Position numbers and translations under genes: made by a program. A stretch of DNA of 64,000 nt from an uncultured Clostridia bacterium (lineage in GTDB: Bacteria; Bacillota; Clostridia; Christensenellales; UBA1242), in the NCBI GenBank assembly GCA_947624415.1, contig CANQKH010000003.1, positions 1 to 64,000 of the forward strand. Reading direction: 5' to 3'. This document shows positions 53,561 through 61,218 of this stretch, piece by piece. Each line of letters begins with the position of its first letter. The stretch's first letter is position 1. The notes under the pieces were generated by a model. That model was not told where the DNA came from. It did not search any database and was given only the letters and a program-made list of their open reading frames with translations.

Positions 53561-54352
53561 ATGGCGAGAAAAATAGTTTTGACAAGCGGAAAAGGTGGTG
53601 TTGGGAAAACAACAGTTTGTGCAAATCTTGGAATTCAACTTGCAAAACTTGGATTTAGGGTTGCACTTGTAGATGTCGATATAGGTCTAAATAATTTGGA
53701 TGTTGTTTTAGGCATGGAGAATCAAGTAATCTTTGATTTAACAGATGTTATTATGGGTAAGTGTAGACCAAAGCAAGCATTAGTTCAAGACCGGCAAATA
53801 TCTTCGCTTTATCTTCTCCCATCATCTCACGCCTATAATAGCACCAAGATTTTAGGTGAACATATAAAGAATGTAATAGAGCAAATAGAGAGCAATTTTG
53901 ATTATATTCTTATAGATTGTCCAGCGGGTGTTGAAAGTGGTTTTCAAAGGGCGGTGTTTTCGGCAAACGAAGCACTTATAATTGTTACACCGCATTTGTC
54001 TTCAATTCGTGATGCAGATAAGGTTGCCAGCCTTCTTGACGAATATAACATAACATATAAAGGTATTGTAATAAACAGGATGAGGGGAGATATGCTTTTA
54101 AGTGGTGAGCTGATGAATATTGAAAGTATAGTAAGGGCGTTAAATTTGCCTCTTCTTGGAGTCATTCCAGAAGATGATGCAATAGGTTCATCATGTTCAC
54201 TTGGAAGTAAAGTCCAGTCAATAGAGAGTGCACGTGCCTTCACACTTTTAAGCGAAAACATACATAATGGGTCTAAGAAAATTTTTGATTGCACATACAA
54301 ATATAGAGGGCTTATGGGATATTTTAAAAGAAATATAAAAAGGAGAGTGTAA
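53561..54352 (+). CDS. minD: Septum-site determining ATPase MinD
   Basis: A 263-residue ParA-family ATPase with the deviant Walker A GKGGVGKTT (10-18), DVDIGLNNLDVVLG and DCPAGVE. The C-terminus ends in an amphipathic, basic membrane-targeting helix (LMGYFKRNIKRRV). The stop codon overlaps minE by one base. No minC is present in the window. Confidence 0.94.
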   Translation: MARKIVLTSGKGGVGKTTVCANLGIQLAKLGFRVALVDVDIGLNNLDVVLGMENQVIFDLTDVIMGKCRPKQALVQDRQISSLYLLPSSHAYNSTKILGEHIKNVIEQIESNFDYILIDCPAGVESGFQRAVFSANEALIIVTPHLSSIRDADKVASLLDEYNITYKGIVINRMRGDMLLSGELMNIESIVRALNLPLLGVIPEDDAIGSSCSLGSKVQSIESARAFTLLSENIHNGSKKIFDCTYKYRGLMGYFKRNIKRRV

Positions 54353-54582
54353 TGGATTATTCAATAAGTAACAGAATGGAATTTATATTGAATAAAGACA
54401 AAATGAGCAATCCGCAACGAGTTTGCGAATTACTCCAAGAGGAATTAAAACCGATAATATCAAATTATTTATTGTTAAAAAACGAGCCTATTGTAAGATT
54501 TAGGAGGGAGGATAATAAAAATATATTTTTTATTGAGTTAGAGGCTGAACGAATAAAACCATTTGGATATATCCCTTATTAA
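54352..54582 (+). CDS. minE: Cell division topological specificity factor MinE
   Basis: A 76-residue MinE-like protein directly coupled to minD. The N-terminal segment (NRMEFILNKDKMSNPQRVCELLQEEL) matches the MinD-activating helix region and the C-terminal FFIELEAER the dimerisation strand. Slightly short. MinE makes MinD oscillate or clear from midcell. Confidence 0.82.
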   Translation: MDYSISNRMEFILNKDKMSNPQRVCELLQEELKPIISNYLLLKNEPIVRFRREDNKNIFFIELEAERIKPFGYIPY

Positions 54583-54771
54583 ATATGAAAATTAACAAAA
54601 AATTTGAAAAAAATATCGATTTTTTATGCAAATTTTGGCAAATTTTCGTAAAAAAGTTATAATTATCTTAAAAAATTATTGATTTATCACTTTTTTTTGC
54701 AAAAGAAAAAGAATATTAAATTTTTAATGATTTTAATATAAAAATAAAAATTCAAAACAGATGTCATGTGT

Positions 54772-55950
54772 TTATTTGTTAAGGGTTGGAAGGGTAACTT
54801 CATCATTAAATTTATAAGTAGAATATAAAGTTCCAACACATTTGTTTGGCAACCCAAATTTAATTGCAACATATTTCTCTTGAATATAGCTAGAGACAAG
54901 ATTCCAATCCTCATCGATTGTAACAGTTAGATTAACGTATTCAAATTCAGGGTCTCCTTCAAGACCGCCTGTTCTTCTCACTTGCTTGTAGTATAAAAGA
55001 ACACCTGCGACAGGGTCAATATGTAATGTGAAAGAGTAAAGTCCCTTGCTATCGTCAAAAACTACATCGGTGCTTGAAATAACACTTTTGTCAGATATAA
55101 GGTAAGGTTGAATATCGCTAGGCATTGTTCCTGCCATTGCTTTATAGTTGTCGAGGCTAACAGTTTGTGAATAGTTCCAATCGGCACCGCTGACTGTAAC
55201 GTTTGCCCCCTTATATACCTCGACACTTCTTGCCCCCTTAGGCATATAGTCGCAGTTTGCAACATTCAACATACCTTTACTTATAGATTCAAATGTATAT
55301 GTTTTGCCATCAAATTTTCTCATACTATAAATAGTTTGGGTTGCAATAGTTGCGACAGCACCATTTCCGACGATTTCATAAGATGATGCATTTTTGGCAT
55401 TATATTCTGCGAGAATTAAGTTGTCGACAGGGGACAAATCTATTGGCGATAAGCCTTGATTTTGGGCTATCTGGATCCAGTTTTCCTTATCGGAGGAACT
55501 TGTAATTGAAAATCTTTTTGCAAGAACATCATCGACACTTTTTATATAGTCAGCAGGTTTAAGTTTAGAGTAGTCGACATTGGATCTTAAAAAATTATTG
55601 AAGTAATAAACTCCAAGTCCCGAGCCGGTAAAAATTCCAAGAACGGTTAGAATTCCAAGAACCCTCATTTTATGGGCAAAGGTTGTTTTTTCATAAGAGG
55701 AAGGCTTTTTCTTCTTTTTCTTTTTTGCCTTGCCTTCAATTGCTTCCTGTTCGACATCTGTATTTAAATTTTCTTTGCTTTCAAAAACGATATCTTGATT
55801 TTTCTTATATTTTGCTTTAATAAAATCTTCTTCTATCTCTTTGAAAATACTGTCGTCGTTGTCAGCGACAAAAGAACCATCTTTAGTTAAAGATGATTTT
55901 TTTTTATTATCGTTATCGTCTTGTAAGACGTTATTCTTTTCATTAGACAT
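54772..55950 (-). CDS. Bitopic membrane protein with charged cytoplasmic N-terminus
   Basis: 392 residues. Residues 1-95 are cytoplasmic: acidic and Asn-rich, then a lysine run (GKAKKKKKKKPSS). One transmembrane helix (about 98-118, VLGILTVLGIFTGSGLGVYYF) precedes about 270 extracellular residues that look beta-rich. This topology recalls division proteins such as FtsQ/DivIB or wall-associated scaffolds, and it sits opposite minDE, but I find no POTRA signature. Starts after AGGAG. Confidence 0.65.
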   Translation of the reverse strand: MSNEKNNVLQDDNDNKKKSSLTKDGSFVADNDDSIFKEIEEDFIKAKYKKNQDIVFESKENLNTDVEQEAIEGKAKKKKKKKPSSYEKTTFAHKMRVLGILTVLGIFTGSGLGVYYFNNFLRSNVDYSKLKPADYIKSVDDVLAKRFSITSSSDKENWIQIAQNQGLSPIDLSPVDNLILAEYNAKNASSYEIVGNGAVATIATQTIYSMRKFDGKTYTFESISKGMLNVANCDYMPKGARSVEVYKGANVTVSGADWNYSQTVSLDNYKAMAGTMPSDIQPYLISDKSVISSTDVVFDDSKGLYSFTLHIDPVAGVLLYYKQVRRTGGLEGDPEFEYVNLTVTIDEDWNLVSSYIQEKYVAIKFGLPNKCVGTLYSTYKFNDEVTLPTLNK

Positions 55951-56273
55951 GTATGCACTCCTAAATAGGGTTTCAGCACATTACATTTGCTTTTGACATA
56001 TTCATTTTTTGTAGGTAAACATGACTTGTCCACGCTTAAAATATTCAAATTATAATAATTGGTCGTCAAGAACAAAAGAAGGGCTGATTTGTATTAATAT
56101 TTTATAATTGACCAGAAGGTCTAGGGAGTTATTTATAGTAAAAACACTAAAAAAATTGTCGTAAATATATTATAAAACATATTAATGTATTAAGTCAAGT
56201 TTTTTTCAAGCAAAAAACAAAAATTTTATACATAATTATACAATAAAATGTATAAATATTCACAAAAAATATC
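55951..56273. other. Intergenic region between divergent genes
   Basis: About 320 bases of AT-rich sequence between the bitopic membrane protein gene (minus) and the next plus-strand gene. Apart from the promoter at its right end I see no open frame, tRNA or clear structured RNA. Confidence 0.5.
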
Positions 56274-56302
56274 TTGCATATTATAACAAAATGTGTTATA
56301 CT
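56274..56302 (+). promoter_or_regulatory. Promoter of the 236-residue hypothetical gene
   Basis: TTGCAT (56274-56279), 17 bp, TATACT (56297-56302), followed by AAAGGAGGG and the ATG at 56326. Confidence 0.75.
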
Positions 56303-56325
56303 AAATATATACAAAGGAGGGTAAT

Positions 56326-57036
56326 ATGAAAACAGGTCCATCAAAAGAAATGTTGAAGGATATAAAGAAGGCTCTTCCAAACAAAAAAATATCAATTAGC
56401 GGAGCACTATCTTTTATAAATGGACTAGCATCAATTTATAGAAAATCGATAATTGATTACTCTGACGCGGATAAGATGGTAAGAGACACCAAAATGAAAG
56501 AGGTTATTTACACGAAATATCTTCAAATGCGAGGCTATGATGTTGATTTTGACAAAGAATTTGATGAATATTTAGAATTGCTTCCTGCGGAGTTTTTGTC
56601 ATTTATAAACAGTGATTTATATAAGTCTAAGAAAATAAGCAGAAAGGCACTTGAAGAGGATCTTGAAAGGATTTCAAACAGGGTGTTGTATAGTGCTGTT
56701 CAAGGGGGAATAAAGGAGAAAAGAGAGCCTAAGATATTGGATGCATCACAGGTGCAAAAGGATTATAGCGAGTATGCAGCAACAAACAAAATTTTAATGC
56801 GAGGTCTTCCATTTGTTACGATAAATGAGCAGGGTGCAGAGGGAAGTGAACTTGTTGAGGATTATGTAAACAGCCTTGCCAGGAAGGCAATATCCAGCGA
56901 GGTTGATTATGTAAATGAAGTTGCTGAGAGTGTAGTTCGATTCTATTCAAATATCGAGATTGCACGTGGTGCTCAAAGGCGAGAGAGCGACGATTATATG
57001 GTGCTTGGCGACGAAGAAAGACGAATGTCATTATAG
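56326..57036 (+). CDS. Hypothetical cytoplasmic protein
   Basis: A 236-residue, highly charged, mainly helical protein without signal peptide or membrane segment. No motif that I recognise. It has a strong promoter and ribosome binding site, so it is probably well expressed. It is followed by the promoter/terminator region of rplM. Confidence 0.65.
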   Translation: MKTGPSKEMLKDIKKALPNKKISISGALSFINGLASIYRKSIIDYSDADKMVRDTKMKEVIYTKYLQMRGYDVDFDKEFDEYLELLPAEFLSFINSDLYKSKKISRKALEEDLERISNRVLYSAVQGGIKEKREPKILDASQVQKDYSEYAATNKILMRGLPFVTINEQGAEGSELVEDYVNSLARKAISSEVDYVNEVAESVVRFYSNIEIARGAQRRESDDYMVLGDEERRMSL

Positions 57037-57070
57037 ATTTAAGTTTTTTCAAAAAAGTTGCTAAAAACTC

Positions 57071-57099
57071 TTGACAAATATAAATAAATTATATAAAAT
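57071..57099 (+). promoter_or_regulatory. Promoter of rplM-rpsI
   Basis: TTGACA (57071-57076), 17 bp, TAAAAT (57094-57099): the strongest consensus promoter in the window. Confidence 0.8.
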
Positions 57100-57100
57100 A

Positions 57101-57184
57101 AAAAGCGTCTTAAATTAAGGCGTTTTTTGTTTGCAATTAGCCCCGCAAATGACGAAGTGCCTAGAAGGACTGTTCGGAGGAAAA
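57101..57184 (+). promoter_or_regulatory. Candidate rplM leader with attenuator hairpin
   Basis: The predicted rplM transcript starts near 57105, at the base of a hairpin GCGTCTT/AAGGCGT (57105-57111 with 57117-57123, two G-U) followed by a T-run, which looks like an intrinsic terminator. A second possible stem, TTTGC/GCAAA (57130-57134 with 57145-57149), and the sequence GACGAAGTGCCTAGAAGGAC lie before the GGAGG. Ribosomal-protein L13 leaders exist in Bacillota, so autoregulation is plausible. The hairpin may instead be just the terminator of the preceding gene. Confidence 0.5.
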
Positions 57185-57628
57185 ATGAAAACATATATGG
57201 CAAAGTCAACGGACATTGAAAGAAAATGGTTCGTTGTAGATGCAGCGGGTGTTCCACTAGGAAGAGTGGCAACTCTCGTTACAGATTTATTAACAGGTAA
57301 AAAGAAAACCATCTATACACCTCATGTTGATTGCGGAGATTTCGTTGTAGTTTTAAATACAGATAAATTAGTTCTTACAGGAAACAAACTCAATGATAAA
57401 ATGTATAGACATCACACAGGCTATATTGGAGGCCTTAAAGAAGTAGATTATGGGACATTAATGGCACAGGACTCAACAAAGGTATTACAACTTGCAGTTA
57501 AGGGAATGTTACCAAAAACATCTTTGGGAAGAAAGCAAATTACAAGACTTCACGCATACAAAGATGAGGCTCATAAGCACGAGGCTCAAAAGCCAGAAAA
57601 AGTTGAAGTAAAAGGAGTTAGAAACTAA
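57185..57628 (+). CDS. rplM: 50S ribosomal protein uL13
   Basis: 147 residues starting [20 protein letters not shown] after CGGAGG; the longer frame back to 57131 covers the leader and is rejected. Typical blocks: [35 protein letters not shown] and [13 protein letters not shown]. Overlaps rpsI by one base. Confidence 0.97.
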   Translation: MKTYMAKSTDIERKWFVVDAAGVPLGRVATLVTDLLTGKKKTIYTPHVDCGDFVVVLNTDKLVLTGNKLNDKMYRHHTGYIGGLKEVDYGTLMAQDSTKVLQLAVKGMLPKTSLGRKQITRLHAYKDEAHKHEAQKPEKVEVKGVRN

Positions 57629-58038
57629 TGGCAGAAAAGAAGACAAAGCCAGCCAGCCAAATTATCTCAACTGGCAGAAGAAAAAAATCAATCGCTAGGG
57701 TAAGACTCTTTCCAGGAACAGGGAAATATGTTGTAAATGGAAGAGATATGGGAGAATATCTCCAAAGAGATACACTTCTTTTAGTTGCACGCCAACCATT
57801 TGAAGTTACTTCAACAGGAGATAAGTATGATGTTATAGTAAGAGTAGTTGGTGGTGGTATTGCTGGTCAAGCAGGTGCTATTTGCCATGGAATTGCAAGA
57901 GCACTTGTAAAAGCAAATGAAATGTATAAGCCAGAACTTAAAAAGGCAGGACTTCTCACTCGCGATCAAAGAATGAAAGAGAGAAAGAAGTATGGTCTTA
58001 AAAAGGCAAGAAAAGCACCACAATTCTCAAAGAGATAA
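57628..58038 (+). CDS. rpsI: 30S ribosomal protein uS9
   Basis: 136 residues with [33 protein letters not shown] and the invariant C-terminal [12 protein letters not shown], whose last residues contact P-site tRNA. Second gene of the rplM operon. Confidence 0.97.
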   Translation: MAEKKTKPASQIISTGRRKKSIARVRLFPGTGKYVVNGRDMGEYLQRDTLLLVARQPFEVTSTGDKYDVIVRVVGGGIAGQAGAICHGIARALVKANEMYKPELKKAGLLTRDQRMKERKKYGLKKARKAPQFSKR

Positions 58039-58041
58039 TTA

Positions 58042-58070
58042 CAAAAGACTTGCAAAAGCAGGTCTTTTTT
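58042..58070 (+). terminator. Terminator of rplM-rpsI
   Basis: AAAAGACTTGC pairs with GCAGGTCTTTT (one G-U), followed by T. Confidence 0.85.
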
Positions 58071-58116
58071 GTTGCTAAAATTAAGAAATTAATATAAAAT
58101 AATATTAGGAGCAGAA

Positions 58117-59016
58117 ATGGAATTTGACATAATAATTGTAGGGGGCGGAGCGGCTGGCATTTCAGCCGGTATCTATGCAAAAAGGGCAGGCAAAAATGTG
58201 GCAATAATCGAGAAGGTTGTGCCAGGTGGTCAGTTAAATTACATCTCAGAAATTAATAATTATACAGGATTTGTAAGTATAAGCGGTGTAGAGCTTGCCA
58301 ATCATTTTTATATGCACGCAAAAAGTAATGATATAAAATTTATTTTTGACGAGGTTGTTGATGTTGATTTGTCGCATGACATTAAAAATATAAAATGTAA
58401 AAAGGGTGAATATTCAGCGAAGGCTGTTATTTTTGCACTTGGCAGCCATTCACGGGAATTAAATATTGAAGGAGAACAAAAATTTAGGGGTAAAGGTGTT
58501 AGTTACTGTGCGGTTTGTGATGGCAATTTTTTTAGGGATGAAAATGTTGCTGTTGTTGGCTCAGGTGATACAGCCTTTTCAGATACTGCTTATCTATCAA
58601 ATATTTGTAAAAAGGTTTATCTTTTAACAAAAGAGGAGTTAAAAAACATAAATTATTCCACTGACATATTAAGCAAAGCCAACGTTGAGGTGATAAAAGG
58701 TGGCATATCATCAAGAATCGAGGGTGAAGATGAAATTTCAAAACTCGTTTATATTAAAGAAGGGAAGGAAAAAAGTATTGATGTAAAAGGTGTTTTTGTT
58801 GCAATAGGTCGCCAACCATCAACACAGTTTTTAAAAGGAAAAGTCAAACTTTCCGACAAAGGGTTTATTGTTTGTCATGACCAGGTTAAAACAAGCGTAG
58901 AGGGAGTTTTTGCTTGCGGAGATGTCTGTGAAGGCCATATAAAACAAATAGTTTCGGCGGTTGGAGATGGTGCAGTCGCAGGGCTTGAAGCAAGTAAATT
59001 TGTATCAAAAATTTAG
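58117..59016 (+). CDS. trxB: Thioredoxin reductase-like flavoprotein
   Basis: A 299-residue pyridine-nucleotide disulfide oxidoreductase. FAD motif IIVGGGAAGISAGIYAKRAG at the N-terminus, redox pair Cys131/Cys134 (YCAVCDG), NAD(P)H motif VGSGDTAFSDTAYL, and the C-terminal FACGDVC and GDGAVAGLEA. Reduces thioredoxin or a ferredoxin-type partner. No trxA is adjacent. Its stop codon overlaps that of the convergent polymerase gene by four bases. Confidence 0.92.
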   Translation: MEFDIIIVGGGAAGISAGIYAKRAGKNVAIIEKVVPGGQLNYISEINNYTGFVSISGVELANHFYMHAKSNDIKFIFDEVVDVDLSHDIKNIKCKKGEYSAKAVIFALGSHSRELNIEGEQKFRGKGVSYCAVCDGNFFRDENVAVVGSGDTAFSDTAYLSNICKKVYLLTKEELKNINYSTDILSKANVEVIKGGISSRIEGEDEISKLVYIKEGKEKSIDVKGVFVAIGRQPSTQFLKGKVKLSDKGFIVCHDQVKTSVEGVFACGDVCEGHIKQIVSAVGDGAVAGLEASKFVSKI

Positions 59017-60224
59017 GATTCTTGAGGGTGTGGAGAGGTATTTATAAATGATGCCTTGTCAGAGGCTAAAAATATCTTACCATACCTTTTGTTTATTCTT
59101 TCCATAACTTCTGAGTAATCCTTCTTTGGTATGTCAAACATTGATAATTGAATTATAGATGAACTTGTCAGCGATGATACTTTAATACGTATTGAACGGA
59201 GGGGATAGTTATATTTATATAACTTATCGCAAAGACGCATTGCATTTTCAGCAATGTCTTTTATTGTATTTGTTTGTGGCATTTTTGTTGAAGAAGCGAC
59301 CGTCTTAAGATTAGAAGATTTTAATCTAAGTGAAATTGTTGAACCAAAAACTTTATGTCGCAACATCCGTGAAGATATTTTTTGTGCAAGAAAGTAGATG
59401 ACTTTTTCAACATCTTTTCTGGATGAAATATCTTTTATAGTTGTCGTTCCATTACCTATGCTTTTAGGAGGGGGTAATTTGTAATAGTCAAGCACAGGGA
59501 CAAATCTTGTGCCTAACAAATCTTGTTTCAAATTTGTTCCATTAATTCCCATCATATTGTCAAGTAAGCTGTCATCAAGTTTGACGAAATCGCCAATAGT
59601 TTTTATTCCAATTGCAAAGAATTTTCTTTCTAGCCTTGCACCTATTCCAACAATAGAATTTAATGGGAGATTATATGTTAAATTTTTAAAATTTTCAAAA
59701 GGTATTTCTGTTGTAAAATTTGGTTTTCTCATGTCTGAACCTAGTTTTGCAAATATCTTTGAAAATGACACGCCCACCGATATAGTAAAATCAAAGTCTT
59801 TTTTTATTCTTTCTCGCAATTCATCGGCAATTTGTTTGCCAGTTTTTTTTAAATATTTTTCGCAACCTGTTACATCGAGCCAACATTCATCAAGCCCAAG
59901 CGGTTCGACAAAATTTGTATATTCAAGATAAATTGTTTGAAGTTCGTGGGAAATTTCCTCATATATATCATAGTGCGGAGGGAGGCATATAAGATTTGGA
60001 CAAAGAGCCATTGCTTCGCCAATAACTTGCCCAGTTTTAATGTTAAACTTTTTTGCCTCTTCATTTTTTGCAAGAATTATGCCTGTTCTTTTGTTTGGAT
60101 TTCCAGTTACCGCGACTGGCTTTCCTTTATATTGCGGATTAATGGAACATTCGACAGAAGCAAAAAAATTATTTACATCAGCGTGCAAAATAACCCTCTT
60201 ATTTATTTGATTTTTCTCTTCCAT
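59013..60224 (-). CDS. dinB: Y-family DNA polymerase (Pol IV/DinB type)
   Basis: A 403-residue translesion polymerase. Active-site motifs: HADVNNFFASVEC (Asp and adjacent Phe steric gate) and PLGLDECWLDVTG, where the usual Ser before the Asp-Glu pair is Gly. The little-finger domain and a clamp-binding QLSMFD near the C-terminus follow. The DVNNFFASVE form is the Bacillota branch of DinB, often damage-induced, but no dyad like the one at 2501-2515 lies upstream. TATTAT ends seven bases before the ATG on the minus strand, and no Shine-Dalgarno is present. Confidence 0.9.
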   Translation of the reverse strand: MEEKNQINKRVILHADVNNFFASVECSINPQYKGKPVAVTGNPNKRTGIILAKNEEAKKFNIKTGQVIGEAMALCPNLICLPPHYDIYEEISHELQTIYLEYTNFVEPLGLDECWLDVTGCEKYLKKTGKQIADELRERIKKDFDFTISVGVSFSKIFAKLGSDMRKPNFTTEIPFENFKNLTYNLPLNSIVGIGARLERKFFAIGIKTIGDFVKLDDSLLDNMMGINGTNLKQDLLGTRFVPVLDYYKLPPPKSIGNGTTTIKDISSRKDVEKVIYFLAQKISSRMLRHKVFGSTISLRLKSSNLKTVASSTKMPQTNTIKDIAENAMRLCDKLYKYNYPLRSIRIKVSSLTSSSIIQLSMFDIPKKDYSEVMERINKRYGKIFLASDKASFINTSPHPQES

Positions 60225-60256
60225 TTATTGTATAATAGGTAAAAAGTTGGAGAATT

Positions 60257-61216
60257 ATGCGTAACGACGAAAATATGATATTAAAAGGATTTCAAAATTA
60301 TTTTTGTGATGGTATAGCATCGGTATTGGGAGAATATTTAGATGTTTATACAGACTATAATGAAGATAAAATATTAGAAAAAATAAGTATAGAAGATTTA
60401 AAGACCATTGTCGAGTATGCCGTTTTAAAGAATAAGGTGGCGGGAGTAAAATTTTTAAATATTAAAGTTCCTGTATCAAAAATTGGAAGAGAGGCACTTG
60501 AAAAATTTGATTTAGAAGGGAATGAAGTTTTATCTGCTCGCATTATGCCAAATCTTACAACGAAAGACCTTTTGGGCGGAAATTTATTTTTGCACATTGA
60601 AGACCTTCTTGATTATGAAGAGGGTTATTTGGAAAGTATATCTGATTTTTGCGGAAGAACGGAAACGCCAATTATTATAACTATATGTCAAGACCTAAAA
60701 GAGGTTGGCAAACTTGTGAATAAATATAATAAAAGCCCGGTTGAGATTTTGGAAGATTTTGGGTTTTTGGATAGAGAATGCTATTTGCAGGGTTTGAATT
60801 TTCTTGATAAGGAAGATCAAAAGTTGCTTAAACAATATAACCCCACCTTAATTTTGTCTCCACGCGATGATGGAGAAAGTGGAAGGGGTGCAATAAATTT
60901 ATTTAATTTTATTTATAACCGTTTAAAATTTGTTTTTTCAAGCGGAAGATGCTATAATATAGATATGTTGGGCGAGGCCAAACTTGCAAACATAAACACT
61001 CAAAATCTTATGTTTAGTCGAGGATTAATAAAAGAGGAAAGTTTATTAGAGAGTTTGCAATATAAAAAGGGGGAGAATGAGATTCCTCTTGAAATTGAAA
61101 GTAATTTGCATTGTATATTTGATTGTAAGTATGAAAATAAAGATGAAAAATTATTGGCTCAACTTTCTTTATATAGAAAAAAAATAAAAGAAATAATAAA
61201 AGGGATAAAGGAGTAA
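60257..61216 (+). CDS. Amidohydrolase-like protein lacking metal ligands
   Basis: 319 residues. The stretch from about 185 to 260 (GLNFLDKEDQKLLKQYNPTL, then LSPRDDGESG, LKFVFSSG and LGEAKLAN) resembles the last part of an amidohydrolase/cytosine-deaminase barrel, where HGL, CPxSN and GTDG motifs would stand. The expected histidines and aspartate are replaced, so metal catalysis is unlikely. It starts after TTGGAG and ends two bases before tex. Assignment is tentative; it may simply be an uncharacterised family. Confidence 0.4.
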   Translation: MRNDENMILKGFQNYFCDGIASVLGEYLDVYTDYNEDKILEKISIEDLKTIVEYAVLKNKVAGVKFLNIKVPVSKIGREALEKFDLEGNEVLSARIMPNLTTKDLLGGNLFLHIEDLLDYEEGYLESISDFCGRTETPIIITICQDLKEVGKLVNKYNKSPVEILEDFGFLDRECYLQGLNFLDKEDQKLLKQYNPTLILSPRDDGESGRGAINLFNFIYNRLKFVFSSGRCYNIDMLGEAKLANINTQNLMFSRGLIKEESLLESLQYKKGENEIPLEIESNLHCIFDCKYENKDEKLLAQLSLYRKKIKEIIKGIKE

Positions 61217-61218
61217 AA

